Virus record (IMG/VR): IMGVR_UViG_3300048445_000076
Span: 1 to 30,084 of that record
Length of the DNA stretch: 30,084 bases
Strand: one strand, 5' to 3'
Source of the DNA: a virus
Below are positions 14,478 through 22,790 of the stretch, piece after piece. The notes under the pieces were generated by a model. It worked only from the letters and a program-made list of their open reading frames with translations. It did not search any database and was not told the DNA's origin. The position numbers and the translations under genes are program-made. The stretch's first letter is position 1, and each line of letters starts with the position of its first letter.

Positions 14478-14616
14478 CTTTTATAGTTGTTAAGCATAAA
14501 TAGATAAGTGGCAAATAAAATAAGTGATCTGTTTCCGTTTCACTTATTTCGTATGTTCTTACCCCAAAGAGAACTCCCGGGTAAAGTCCAATACTAATTT
14601 CCCAACCATTATTCAT
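14470..14616 (-). CDS. small hydrophobic/aromatic conserved phage protein (48 aa)
   Basis: The frame begins MNNGWEISIGLYPGVLFGVR and runs on as TYEISETETDHLFYLPLIYL, ending TTIKDE. A 'WEIS.GlYPGvLfGvRTYe...h..YLPl....lt' pattern is one I recall as a conserved short protein in many marine phages. It overlaps the protease gene by eight bases and the next 52-residue gene by eight bases, so the three form a coupled chain. The function is unknown; the position suggests a capsid assembly factor. The hydrophobic segments are short and do not look like true membrane helices. Confidence 0.7.
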   Translation of the reverse strand: MNNGWEISIGLYPGVLFGVRTYEISETETDHLFYLPLIYLCLTTIKDE

Positions 14617-15241
14617 TATCTATCGATTTAAGTTTATTAATAGCCCACAAGAAGTCTTCTAATAGTGATAAAGCTTCCATCTCAGCCATTTCCTCTTCGG
14701 TAGGCTCTTGTGGTCTTTCATCAAGTTTATCAGTAAAGAACCCCTCGATTGAGAAACCTTTTACCATTCCAGTTTTCACAAACTCTTCCCATATTTGGTC
14801 GTTGTTTACTTTTACTGAAATCATCCAAGTTCCTACGGGTAAGCTTAGATTGTATTTTCTTGATTTGTCTTTAACTTCATCTTCGATGATCCAAGATTCT
14901 ACGACTGATAGCCCTCCGATCTCGACCTCGTGTTCCAATGTCGAATTGTTCTGTTTGCCTCTTGAGAGAAATAACTCTGAAGCTTTACGAACAGTATCTT
15001 CGCTAAAGAAGATGTAATATTCGTCTTCTCCATTTCTTCTGTATATTTTCTTATTTGGTATAAGAGCTGGGCCTAAAAGAATACGTTTTTCTGTATCGAT
15101 TTCTGCAAGTTGAACCTTGCCATCTTTCAATGCAATGAAGTCTTCTTCTATAGCGGGATGCTCTACGATAGATACAGCATCAATACCGCTGTATTCGTTT
15201 TCTTCGTCTATAAATAGCTCAAAAATATCTAGTTCTTCCAT
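14609..15241 (-). CDS. XkdF-like prohead serine protease (Peptidase_S78_2 type, 210 aa)
   Basis: The core carries the family pattern: EKRILLGPALIPNKKIYRR, YYIFFSEDTVRKASELFL, then a His in TLEHEVE (His104), VVESWIIED, KYNLSLPVGTWMISVKVNND and the serine motif KGFSIEGFF (Ser164). By family knowledge such enzymes cut scaffold and capsid termini inside the procapsid. The gene precedes the scaffold and capsid genes, as expected. In many Bacteroidota phages this protein has a C-terminal CHHYW domain; here it is absent from the protease and found in the portal protein instead. It ends in an acidic helix. Confidence 0.85.
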   Translation of the reverse strand: MEELDIFELFIDEENEYSGIDAVSIVEHPAIEEDFIALKDGKVQLAEIDTEKRILLGPALIPNKKIYRRNGEDEYYIFFSEDTVRKASELFLSRGKQNNSTLEHEVEIGGLSVVESWIIEDEVKDKSRKYNLSLPVGTWMISVKVNNDQIWEEFVKTGMVKGFSIEGFFTDKLDERPQEPTEEEMAEMEALSLLEDFLWAINKLKSIDNE

Positions 15242-15276
15242 AATAAGGTAACTTATTTGTTAATTATTGTCTTATT

Positions 15277-17130
15277 TTAGCCTAATGAAGCGTCTCCAAT
15301 AGTGTTTCTTTCCATCTCTTGAGCAGTAGTAACGTCTTTCGATACCATATAAGCTTTTATTGGTTGAGATAGTTGACTTCCTACCGCTTGAGCCAATAAA
15401 TTGGTTTGAGATTGACCTACTATATTGAAGTCTGGTGCTTGAATACCTCCTCCAGTTGAAACATTAGAAACTCCTCCAGTCATTGCTGAAGCTGAACTTT
15501 CGTATTTTTGAGCAGCAATAATCGCAATCTGAGCATACCCAGCAGCTCTCTCTAATACTTGAGCGGCTTTTGCTCTGAATGGAGAATCTGGAGATGGAAT
15601 TGTGTATTGTGAAGCTCTAGCTTTAATTGAGTTTCCAGCAACATCAGCAATAGCTGTAGCTAACTTAAATGCTTTCTCAATTCTAAATCTAGCTCTAGCA
15701 ATCTTGTCTTGTTTTCTTCTTAAAGCCTCATCGTTTTGAGCAATTTGATTTTGTATTGCTTTTCTTTGGTCTGTTGATAGCTGTTCATTTCTCAACCTAG
15801 CCTTCAATTCATTATTAATAGCATTAGTTTTATTTTTTTCTGTTGCTATTTCTCTTTGAGCGGCAGCATCAACCAAGTCTCCAGCTATATTTACGTACTT
15901 CTTAAAGTTGTCTATTTTTTCTAATTTTTCTTTAAGGGGTCTAACAACGCTATCAACCATAGCTTGAACTGATTGTTCAACCTCCAACTGGTCCTCAGCG
16001 TCTCCAACAGTAAAGTCTATTATGTCGTTAACGCTTAATTCAGTTTTATTTCCACTAATCCTTTCTCTGAACTTTTTCTCTAATTTAGCGAATAGAGCGT
16101 CAAAAGTTTTATCTACAAAGCTTAAGTCAGCTTTTATCTCCTCTTCTTTTTTACAGTCTCCAAACATTAAGCATAAAAACTTATTGCCTTGTAATCCAGC
16201 TACAGCTTTATCATACTCATCATTTACGATTTTTCTTTTTCGAGTTACAGCGTCTTGTAATTTCTTGATTTCTTCCTCTGTAGAGTTTTTTCTAACTTCA
16301 AACTCTTCTTTTATTTGTTGCTGAACTTCTTCCTTTGTGATTCTAACGGTTGACCCACCAGTTGATACAGATAATCCTTGAGCTTCTTCTATTCTTTTAG
16401 CGGTGGCTTCAGCATCCTCAGCTAATTTAGCTCTTAAGTTTATTTCTTTAACTATAGACTCTTGTAATGTTGAACTTAAAGATGCTTCATAAACATTAAA
16501 CTCTAAAACTTTAGATCTAGCTTTTATATAATCATCTATACTTCCTATTGTAGCATCATAACCATCCTTCTTAAGAGATCTCATAGCTGCTGTTTGCTTT
16601 TCTATAGAGGCTGTAGTATCATCTAATATACTCTTATAGTGTTCTAGTCGAAATATGAGTCCCTTAGCTTTAGCTAACTCTTTATTTAGGTCTTCTGATT
16701 CTTTCTTTGCTTTTTTATTAGCCATAGCGAATTTTTCAATAACCGCAATAACTACCTGGAATGCAACAATAACCCCAAGAGGGCCCATTAAAGCTTGACC
16801 CATAGCTTTAAGTCCATTCCCAACTCCTTTTGTTGTAGAAACTAAGGTGGCAAACAAAGTACCTAGCTGTGAAATGTTGTTGGCCATTGCTGTAAAACCG
16901 TAATTCGAATCCGAAATAGTACGACCTAATTCGGTAACAGCAGCTCCAGCTAACCCAGTTTTGTTTATGTTTTTGTTTAGCTCATTATTTGTGTCGGCTA
17001 TTTTCTTTTTCAGCAAATCAGAAGCCCTACTAGCATCAATAAATCCTCTGGTTAATCCATCTATTTTGACTTTACCGTTTGCGGTATTAACCCTAACGTT
17101 GTATAATATTTGTTTAGTCTCTGTTGCCAT
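15277..17130 (-). CDS. tail tape measure protein (617 aa)
   Basis: The protein is long and helical, with a hydrophobic region at about residues 85-134 (NNISQLGTLFATLVSTTKGV, then ALMGPLGVIVAFQVVIAVIE) typical of tape measure proteins. Coiled coils follow at about 138-330 and in the middle (ERIS to QMEE-like charged stretches). The C-terminal quarter contains RARFRIEKAFKLATAIADVA and AAGYAQIAIIAAQKYE, a pattern common in Bacteroidota tape measures. It fixes tail length and probably helps DNA entry. At 617 residues it would give a short siphovirus tail of very roughly 90 nm if the usual 0.15 nm per residue holds. It starts inside the end of the 52-residue gene. Confidence 0.82.
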   Translation of the reverse strand: MATETKQILYNVRVNTANGKVKIDGLTRGFIDASRASDLLKKKIADTNNELNKNINKTGLAGAAVTELGRTISDSNYGFTAMANNISQLGTLFATLVSTTKGVGNGLKAMGQALMGPLGVIVAFQVVIAVIEKFAMANKKAKKESEDLNKELAKAKGLIFRLEHYKSILDDTTASIEKQTAAMRSLKKDGYDATIGSIDDYIKARSKVLEFNVYEASLSSTLQESIVKEINLRAKLAEDAEATAKRIEEAQGLSVSTGGSTVRITKEEVQQQIKEEFEVRKNSTEEEIKKLQDAVTRKRKIVNDEYDKAVAGLQGNKFLCLMFGDCKKEEEIKADLSFVDKTFDALFAKLEKKFRERISGNKTELSVNDIIDFTVGDAEDQLEVEQSVQAMVDSVVRPLKEKLEKIDNFKKYVNIAGDLVDAAAQREIATEKNKTNAINNELKARLRNEQLSTDQRKAIQNQIAQNDEALRRKQDKIARARFRIEKAFKLATAIADVAGNSIKARASQYTIPSPDSPFRAKAAQVLERAAGYAQIAIIAAQKYESSASAMTGGVSNVSTGGGIQAPDFNIVGQSQTNLLAQAVGSQLSQPIKAYMVSKDVTTAQEMERNTIGDASLG

Positions 17131-17272
17131 CTGTGTAGTTATTTCTTTTTCTAGTTTGTTTTATTTCACTAAGCCTTGTGGGAGCTTTGTATTTTCCTTT
17201 AGCTATATCGATATCTTCGTCTCTTATATACCAATCATCAGCGTTCAGCATCTCTATTATTTCTTTAATCAT
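17114..17272 (-). CDS. small charged protein before tape measure (52 aa)
   Basis: The frame begins MIKEIIEMLNADDWYIRDED and ends with a very basic segment (RLSEIKQTRKRNNYTDGNRD). Its AUG overlaps the TGA of the 676-residue tail gene as ATGA, and its end overlaps the tape measure start by 17 bases. The overlap at both ends argues that it is translated. No family is recognised. Its position directly before the tape measure suggests a tail assembly role, but this is only positional. Confidence 0.6.
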   Translation of the reverse strand: MIKEIIEMLNADDWYIRDEDIDIAKGKYKAPTRLSEIKQTRKRNNYTDGNRD

Positions 17273-19299
17273 AAGTCTGGTATTAATTCAATGTTGCTTT
17301 TATTATTTAATAAGTTTGACGATACTGAGTTTATCTTGTAGGATTTACCTCCAACAATAAACCTATCGTTAAGCCTATATTTAGTCAATATATTGAGTGG
17401 AAGAATAGCTTGAATCTTAATAATTCTATTTCTGTAATCAAACACATCGTCAATATAGTCTTTGTAATACACCGTAAACAGAGTGTCTGTCATCTCTGCG
17501 TATGTGTACTCATTAATCTCAGACTTGAAGTTAATGTTGTGTGAGTTTGTAAGTAGTCTAGAATTGCTAGGTACATAGTAGTCGTTTATAGATGCATAAT
17601 CAGCATCTTCTGGTGTTCCAGATTGGTAATTACCTATAATTCTCATTTGAGTTCCATTTTCGACTCTAGGGGCATAAAAAACTAACGGAAGACCTAATAT
17701 CGGATCAGCATTTCCGCTGTCATCTAGACTGCCAACCATCCATCCAACTTGTATGGTAGTTGCATCGGTAGAATAATCAAATCCAGCTAACTTCTCATAC
17801 TTCATATGCTCAAAAGGAACTTCTACGATATAAGGCTTACCATCAAACTTGTTTTCAATATTATATTCTTCTGTAGCCCACTCTTGATTGAATAACTCTT
17901 GATGTTTAAGAGCTTGTAAAGACTGTAATCCTTTGTATCTGAACTCTATTTTGTTGAATAGAGAAGCTGTATTGATTTCTGAGTCAGTTACGTCAACGTA
18001 TTTAGTAATATCGTAAGTAGTTCCATCTGCGTAGAAGGTGTTTAAATCCTTTATAACGAATGTTTGACCATCGAAGTAAGCAGTAAGGTTAAACATTTTA
18101 AAAAGACCAGTAAGGAAGTCTATAATCTTCATCTCTGGCATATTATCTGTAACCACAAACGTTGGCTTAGTCGTTATAACTTGATTTGAACCAAAATTAA
18201 ACTGCTGAAATTCGGTTGAGTTCCTTGTTGCGTATAAGTTAGACGTAGATAGTAACGTAATTACATCTTGATGTTCTATTATTATCTTGTAAGTTCCATT
18301 TGGTAGACTTTCCCATACTGGCATCGAATTACCCCACAAGTTATCATTCCTTCTGTATTCCTCGTCATCCTTTAAAAGCACTACATTATAAGAAGAATTG
18401 CTAGTTACGTATAAATTAAAGCTTACATCGTAAGTATTGGTAGCACTATCCGTTATAATAAAGCGATCTCCTTGTGTTGCAAAACCGTAAGTACTCCATC
18501 CTTGAGTTGGAAGTTGATTTACTTGTGTTTCTTTGTATGTAATGTTAATTTTGCCTTTTTCTCTGTGTAACCATAAGTACAAGTCATAGAAATCTACTGT
18601 TAAGGTGCTAAAGAAGTCGTTAGAGAATACTAAATCGTAATTATAACCATTAGCTATAGTATATTGGTTTTGTATCTCCTTTATTATGCAATAAAGGCGA
18701 ATAGCGTACTTTAAATTCTTGTAATAAGCACCAGATCCGCTTAAATCAGCTACGTTATTTATCGCAGAAGTAGTTCTGTCGTAATAAAATCTGTTTTCGG
18801 CACTAATTAATGGCGTTATAATAGCATTTGTTACTCCGTCAACAGTTTTCCCGTTTTGAAGGTAAGTTGATACGTCTGAAAGAGTATAAGGAGTATCATA
18901 AGCGGAAAAATCAAGGTCAGATAGCATATCATCTCCCAATAAGTCCTTTAGCTTAATTGATTCTCCTATAAAAGTTATTTTATAAGCATAAGCTCTATTG
19001 TTTTTCATCTGAACGCCATCTAAACGAACCTTTCCTTTACGGAAGAACTGATGATTGATTTCGATTATAGCATCAGACTTGTATCTAGCATCATATCCGT
19101 TAGTAATATCGCTATCGTGATAGTGTTTAAAGACTAAGTTGTTGTTTCTAGATGCTTTTACAGCGAAGGATTGACTATAATCAGTAAAAATCTTAGAAAC
19201 ATCCTTAACATCTTGTATAGACGAGGTTATTTGTAAGCTCTCATCCTCAAATAAGTCTATTCTTTGACCATCTATGTATAATTGGATGTCTTGCTTCAT
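17269..19299 (-). CDS. large tail structural protein, possibly tail tip or baseplate (676 aa)
   Basis: The N-terminal part (IQLYIDGQRIDLFEDESLQI, TSSIQDVKDVSKIFTDYSQS, FAVKASRNN) resembles the start of tail proteins in Bacteroidota phages. It is followed by a beta-rich central region and a segment with VTDNMPEMKIIDFLTGLFKM that recalls tail hub or receptor-binding complexes. The C-terminus (LPLNILTKYRLNDRFIVGGK) is again beta-rich. No hydrolase motif was identified. It shares a one-base junction with the 378-residue gene and an ATGA overlap with the small gene before the tape measure. I call it a tail structural protein; the exact position in the tail is inferred. Confidence 0.65.
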   Translation of the reverse strand: MKQDIQLYIDGQRIDLFEDESLQITSSIQDVKDVSKIFTDYSQSFAVKASRNNNLVFKHYHDSDITNGYDARYKSDAIIEINHQFFRKGKVRLDGVQMKNNRAYAYKITFIGESIKLKDLLGDDMLSDLDFSAYDTPYTLSDVSTYLQNGKTVDGVTNAIITPLISAENRFYYDRTTSAINNVADLSGSGAYYKNLKYAIRLYCIIKEIQNQYTIANGYNYDLVFSNDFFSTLTVDFYDLYLWLHREKGKINITYKETQVNQLPTQGWSTYGFATQGDRFIITDSATNTYDVSFNLYVTSNSSYNVVLLKDDEEYRRNDNLWGNSMPVWESLPNGTYKIIIEHQDVITLLSTSNLYATRNSTEFQQFNFGSNQVITTKPTFVVTDNMPEMKIIDFLTGLFKMFNLTAYFDGQTFVIKDLNTFYADGTTYDITKYVDVTDSEINTASLFNKIEFRYKGLQSLQALKHQELFNQEWATEEYNIENKFDGKPYIVEVPFEHMKYEKLAGFDYSTDATTIQVGWMVGSLDDSGNADPILGLPLVFYAPRVENGTQMRIIGNYQSGTPEDADYASINDYYVPSNSRLLTNSHNINFKSEINEYTYAEMTDTLFTVYYKDYIDDVFDYRNRIIKIQAILPLNILTKYRLNDRFIVGGKSYKINSVSSNLLNNKSNIELIPDL

Positions 19300-20435
19300 T
19301 ATCTGATGTTGTTTATTTTGTCAAATGCATACTCAAAATTCATTGTGTAGCTAATAAGCTTGTCGTTTACCGCTTTTTTGATGTTTAATGAATTGGTTGT
19401 TGTGCGAACTGGCAATACCTCTGTTCCGTTATCAATCCAAACTTCCTCAGACAGCATAATCTGTTTCATTACTCCGTTAAAGTTTTCTGGAAGAAAACCA
19501 GTATTTAGCATAATTGATTCTTTTCCGTTTACATTGAATGATTTTATTTGGTGGTAAGCTGTGTTATAGGTCGGTGTGCCACTAAAATCGATAGTATTAC
19601 GTTTAAATGTGTCAGATGTAACATTTAGTGTTGTTTGTGACTTCTTAAAGAACCACAAGTCTTGCATAGCACCGTATTTGTTGTAGAATATGACTTTCAT
19701 AGGTGTATACTTAGGTTCACAAACCTTAATCAGCCTAACTGTAAGTGTTCCTCCACCAGCAGCAACACTTTTGGTAACCGTAATTGTTTCTATATCGTCA
19801 AAAAGCTCTGTTTCTGTGATTTTAACGTACACAATCTTGTTGGAGGAGTCTGTAGAGTCACCGATGGCTTGATCCGTAGCCCCAGACTCCCAAGTCCCAA
19901 CATAAGTGTCCCAATATTCGCTTACTTGCTCCCAATATACAGCGGGGACAGATACTCCATCTATAGAGACATTTGTAGCACCTTCGTCATATAGTGCAAA
20001 TACGATATCTTGTCCGTCTAAGTAGTAAATATCTGTGTTGTCTTGCATTAATACGTCTACTGTGGATTCTCCGGGATGAATTCCATCCTCAAAGAAGCCA
20101 TATCCATCCACAGCTAACCTTTGTCCCGTAATTGGAGTGCCAATGGCTGTAGTTCTAGCTAAATCGGAGTACATTTGATACGACCAGTAAACCCATACTG
20201 CATTTGTAGAGTAGTCACCGTATTCTGTGACAATGTAATCCCTAACGTAATCCGCTATTTCAAAAGTGATATATTCGTTGTTTCCTACAACATCCTTTGT
20301 GAATGTATACGTAGCAGTACCCGGGATAGATGTTTCCACCCCATCCCATATGTATAAGTTAAATTCTACAGAAGCTAAACTAGCATCAGATACTTTGATG
20401 AAATACGGGCTTCTTACGTTTATTTTAGTTGCCAT
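19299..20435 (-). CDS. tail structural protein (378 aa)
   Basis: This is a beta-rich protein without signal peptide or membrane span. It begins MATKINVRSPYFIKVSDASL and has FNLYIWDG, VRDYIVTEYGDYS and, further on, MKVIFYNKYGAMQDLWFFKK. The last of these, with the fixed N-K-Y-G-A and D-L-W-F-F residues, is a pattern I associate with a conserved tail protein of Bacteroidota phages of unknown precise role. It lies between the gp10-like connector and the 676-residue tail protein, touching both. A distal tail or tail sheath-like role is possible but not demonstrated. Confidence 0.62.
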   Translation of the reverse strand: MATKINVRSPYFIKVSDASLASVEFNLYIWDGVETSIPGTATYTFTKDVVGNNEYITFEIADYVRDYIVTEYGDYSTNAVWVYWSYQMYSDLARTTAIGTPITGQRLAVDGYGFFEDGIHPGESTVDVLMQDNTDIYYLDGQDIVFALYDEGATNVSIDGVSVPAVYWEQVSEYWDTYVGTWESGATDQAIGDSTDSSNKIVYVKITETELFDDIETITVTKSVAAGGGTLTVRLIKVCEPKYTPMKVIFYNKYGAMQDLWFFKKSQTTLNVTSDTFKRNTIDFSGTPTYNTAYHQIKSFNVNGKESIMLNTGFLPENFNGVMKQIMLSEEVWIDNGTEVLPVRTTTNSLNIKKAVNDKLISYTMNFEYAFDKINNIR

Positions 20436-20916
20436 TAGTTTTTATGTTTTTATCCAAAGCTTCGCTTAAATCTTTTTGGAATGCTTCAGCTATTTCTTTA
20501 GTTATGTAGTTTTTATATCGTTGTGTTACTTTGTCCACTAAGTTGCTTCCTCCTCCTTGAGCCATAAACCTATCTATAGTCCCCTCTTTAGATATTTTAC
20601 TAGCAATAGCAAAAGCCATTTGATTAAATGTCTTCGTTTTGCCTTTTATCTTCTTTGGCTTTAAGCCTTTTGCTTTAGCCCACTTTCGTATTTGATTGTA
20701 AGGAGCAACTTTGCTTGGAGCAGATCCTTGGTCAACATACTTTATTCTCCAATCAGCTAAGATGTCTAAATTGAATTTGTCTACATTATATTCCAAACTT
20801 TTAGCTAAATTTCCAGTAGCATAAGTCTTATCCGCCTTCATTTGAGACTGTAACTTCTGGTATAGAAGCTTACCAATTTTACCTAACGCAGCTCTTGTGT
20901 AAAAGGAGTTTAACAT
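20425..20916 (-). CDS. HK97 gp10-like head-tail / tail completion protein (163 aa)
   Basis: The sequence contains ATGNLAKSLEYNV, then WRIKYVDQGSAPSKVAPYNQ and IRKWAKAKGLKP, then AFAIASKISKEGTI. This is the usual order in gp10-type neck proteins: a strand pair carrying 'y..yvd.G..P', a basic helix with KWAKAKG, and 'iA..I...GT'. By family knowledge such proteins join the head completion ring to the tail. The protein is basic. It overlaps the terminator-like gene by seven bases and the 378-residue gene by eleven bases. Confidence 0.7.
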   Translation of the reverse strand: MLNSFYTRAALGKIGKLLYQKLQSQMKADKTYATGNLAKSLEYNVDKFNLDILADWRIKYVDQGSAPSKVAPYNQIRKWAKAKGLKPKKIKGKTKTFNQMAFAIASKISKEGTIDRFMAQGGGSNLVDKVTQRYKNYITKEIAEAFQKDLSEALDKNIKTNGN

Positions 20917-21371
20917 ATACTGAATGTATTAGGGACTCTAATGGTAAAACTAGCACCCCATCCAGCTAACATATTCTCATACTTGTCAACTAGCTTTTCT
21001 ACAGTTGGCTCATTTACTAACTGTACTTGGTTGTCAAATAAGCTACCTCTTTGTAAAGAAGTAACAATATCAGAAACAACTCCAAGTTGAGTGTTTAAAA
21101 CGTCAACTAGGTTATCATTCCCGTAAAAAGGCTTTGTCTTATCGTCTTTCTTTGTAATGTCTACAATGTCTAAAACCATAAGCGAAATAGAAAACTCAAT
21201 AACGTTATCCACAAACGTAATATTAGGAGCTATATCTAAGTGGGCTAATGGATACATTTCAGTCTTGTCGAGGTCTATTTCGTCCAGATCACCGAACTTA
21301 ACGGAGAACACATTAGGATTATCCATCAGCTTATCTCTTAGTTTGTCTAATATGTCGTATACTTGTGTCAT
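20910..21371 (-). CDS. putative tail terminator-like protein (153 aa)
   Basis: The protein starts with a helix (MTQVYDILDKLRDKLMDNPN) and goes on with strands (YPLAHLDIAPNITFVDNVIE, FSISLMVLDIVDIT), a helix (VDVLNTQLGVVSDIVTSL) and closing strands. This alpha/beta order fits tail terminator proteins, which cap the tail tube. It lies between the tail assembly chaperone and the gp10-like gene. Its AUG overlaps the TGA of the -1 frame extension of the chaperone as ATGA, which supports that extension. The assignment is by fold pattern and position. Confidence 0.6.
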   Translation of the reverse strand: MTQVYDILDKLRDKLMDNPNVFSVKFGDLDEIDLDKTEMYPLAHLDIAPNITFVDNVIEFSISLMVLDIVDITKKDDKTKPFYGNDNLVDVLNTQLGVVSDIVTSLQRGSLFDNQVQLVNEPTVEKLVDKYENMLAGWGASFTIRVPNTFSIC

Positions 21372-22176
21372 TTGTATTGTTGTTTAATCATTTTTGCTTC
21401 AAGTTCGTTCTTTTCTTTCTCAAACGTAAGCCAAGTTAGGCATTTATGTATGTTTAACTTTGTAACCTCATCTAGTCTTCTAACGTCTCCTTTAGAGATG
21501 CTATAAATGGATTGATACCATCCCCATCTTCTCCCAAAATTTCCTTCAATGGAATATTGTCCGAATCCATCTCCTTCTTCAGAGTAGAGGCTATCGTATG
21601 TTCTGCTAATTTCTTGCCTAAACGATAAAAAAAAACCAACGCACCTAAAGCAACGTTTACTGGAGCGTCTTTCATCACATCAGCCCACTTGTCTGTACCC
21701 TCATATTCTTCTATCAAATACATACCTTTCTTACTGAAGGTAATTGGTCTGTATAAAACAGCCATAGCTTTGTGCATATTACTCCAACCTTGTATATATC
21801 CATCTAAATCGACATATTCTCCTAAAGACATATCATCTAGCTTAGGCATAAAACCAAACTTAACCTCAACACCGTCAGTCCCAATCATTGAGAACTCTCT
21901 AATTAAAGGTGTGTCTTCGCTAAAACATTTCGATATCTGATTTAATACAGCATCAAATGCTTTTAAAGGAAGTTTATAGCTCTCCTTCAAGCTTAATCCA
22001 CAGAAGATGTCTAGCATCTTCAAGCTTAAGAAATCATTCTGTTCCTTAGTGTTTAATACATTGCCTTCTTCATCTCGCTCCAACCCATCGTATACTTTCA
22101 TATACTCTTGGTACTCTTTCAGCTTGATGTCTGCTAATCGTGCTGGAACTCTAACTTCGAAATCTAATATCGCCAT
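21368..22176 (-). CDS. tail assembly chaperone, -1 frameshift fusion product (about 269 aa)
   Basis: After codon 215 of the chaperone gene the heptamer TTTGGGA (21532-21538) is in the correct frame (T TTG GGA) for a -1 ribosomal slip. The -1 frame is then open for 54 codons, reading RRWGWYQSIYSISKGDVRRL, DEVTKLNIHKCLTWLTFEKE and a basic end (MIKQQYK), and stops with TGA overlapping the next AUG (ATGA at 21371-21368). The extension lacks any plausible start codon of its own until its last codons. This is the arrangement of lambda G/GT: the short form and a rarer long form both guide tail tube assembly on the tape measure. The 'WGWY.si' and 'GD....devTkl' pattern resembles T-domains of related phages as I remember them. 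Slippage itself is inferred. Confidence 0.8.
21472..22176 (-). CDS. tail assembly chaperone, short form (234 aa)
   Basis: The zero-frame product starts MAILDFEVRVPARLADIKLK and continues EYQEYMKVYDGLERDEEGN. It has a middle with EYVDLDGYIQGWSNMHKAMA and VLYRPITFSKKGMYLIEEYE, and ends acidic (LKETLED). The 'vp..l.di.L.eyq.y' start and the 'mavLyrpi' segment are typical of phage tail assembly chaperones, which are not part of the mature virion. It is the first gene of the tail module after a gene-poor region. Its stop codon leaves a 100-base gap to the next gene, and that gap is filled exactly by the -1 frame extension described separately. Confidence 0.78.
   Translation of the reverse strand: MAILDFEVRVPARLADIKLKEYQEYMKVYDGLERDEEGNVLNTKEQNDFLSLKMLDIFCGLSLKESYKLPLKAFDAVLNQISKCFSEDTPLIREFSMIGTDGVEVKFGFMPKLDDMSLGEYVDLDGYIQGWSNMHKAMAVLYRPITFSKKGMYLIEEYEGTDKWADVMKDAPVNVALGALVFFYRLGKKLAEHTIASTLKKEMDSDNIPLKEILGEDGDGINPFIASLKETLED
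21532..21538 (-). other. -1 ribosomal slippery heptamer TTTGGGA
   Basis: Read on the minus strand in the chaperone frame the site is T TTG GGA, a match to the X XXY YYZ rule. Slipping gives TTT GGG and enters the open -1 frame. It lies 57 bases before the zero-frame stop. Confidence 0.75.
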
Positions 22177-22226
22177 ACAATATGTTTATAGTATGATAAC
22201 TGCAAAACCATAAAACTGTTCATATT

Positions 22227-22291
22227 ATCCTTATTTAGAATCATTCTAGATAAAGTAAATAGTGAAGGTTAGCTTCCCATCCTTATTTAGA
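22227..22291. promoter_or_regulatory. operator-like inverted and direct repeats upstream of tail chaperone
   Basis: Two copies of ATCCTTATTTAGA lie 52 bases apart, about five helical turns. The left one merges into the perfect inverted repeat TAGAAT-C-ATTCTA. They lie 50-115 bases upstream of the chaperone start and may bind a regulator of the tail operon. No canonical promoter was found between them and the gene. Confidence 0.35.
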
Positions 22292-22442
22292 CTCTATATA
22301 AATTACAGAAAAAGGGCCTAAAAAGGTGAACACTTTTCATACTTTTCAGTTATCTTTATAGAACAGAAGTAGATCTGTATAAGCTACCAAACTTGTGAAT
22401 GTCTTGTAAGACTATACCTCACTTGGATCAGACACTCTCAGT

Positions 22443-22631
22443 TTAGCAATTGCGGTGTTCATCTTTCATAACCTTTGTACAGCCCCCAGCACCATTCAAG
22501 CTAACCGTTTTTCTTTCATTATTTAAGGTTATAGAGGGGGTAGTAAAACATTTCGAGTAACCCCTTAGCTGTAATGCTATCCATTCAGCAGTTAGGCTAA
22601 CAAGTAAGTAAAGCATAAAATGGTTTTCCAT
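22443..22631 (-). CDS. doubtful small open reading frame (62 aa)
   Basis: The frame begins MENHFMLYLLVSLTAEWIAL, so it has a hydrophobic N-terminal stretch, and ends in a Cys-containing charged tail. Its AUG lies inside a perfect hairpin (AAATGG-AAAA-CCATTT on the minus strand), and a 28-codon frame (MQLDEINPFLRRGCLCSKNR...) ends five bases upstream. No family is recognised, and the surroundings are rich in hairpins and stop codons. It may be a real small membrane peptide or a chance frame within a structured RNA. Confidence 0.3.
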   Translation of the reverse strand: MENHFMLYLLVSLTAEWIALQLRGYSKCFTTPSITLNNERKTVSLNGAGGCTKVMKDEHRNC

Positions 22632-22790
22632 TTTTATTTCCCAACCCGCCTACCCGATTTCCTGTTTTTAGAACAGAGGCACCCCCGTCTCAAAAAGGGG
22701 TTGATTTCATCTAACTGCATAACTAACACCCTAGAACATTCATATTACGTCTAAATACTTGCAGATCCGTGAGAGCATCTCTAGATACTA

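Larger units (their letters stand above)
22177..22790. other. gene-poor, hairpin-rich region before the tail module
   Basis: No gene here is convincing. The region holds several inverted repeats: TAGAAT-C-ATTCTA (22236-22248), ACAGA/TCTGT (22363-22378), AAAATGG/CCATTTT (22617-22634), CTGTT/AACAG (22662-22676) and CCCC/GGGG (22682-22700). A 13-base direct repeat ATCCTTATTTAGA occurs at 22227 and 22279. Several tiny minus-strand frames of 12-62 codons run into each other. A regulatory leader, a structured RNA, or remains of decayed genes are all possible. Confidence 0.45.

Noticed and set aside
22346-22462. TAG recoded as an amino acid throughout the phage
   Set aside because: Secure genes here end at TAG with sensible C-termini (the giant fibre gene, the chaperone short form), so standard coding applies.
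22500-22570. Possible tRNA around TTTCGAGTAACCCC
   Set aside because: The T-arm-like loop has no matching stem, and no acceptor or anticodon arms could be folded.
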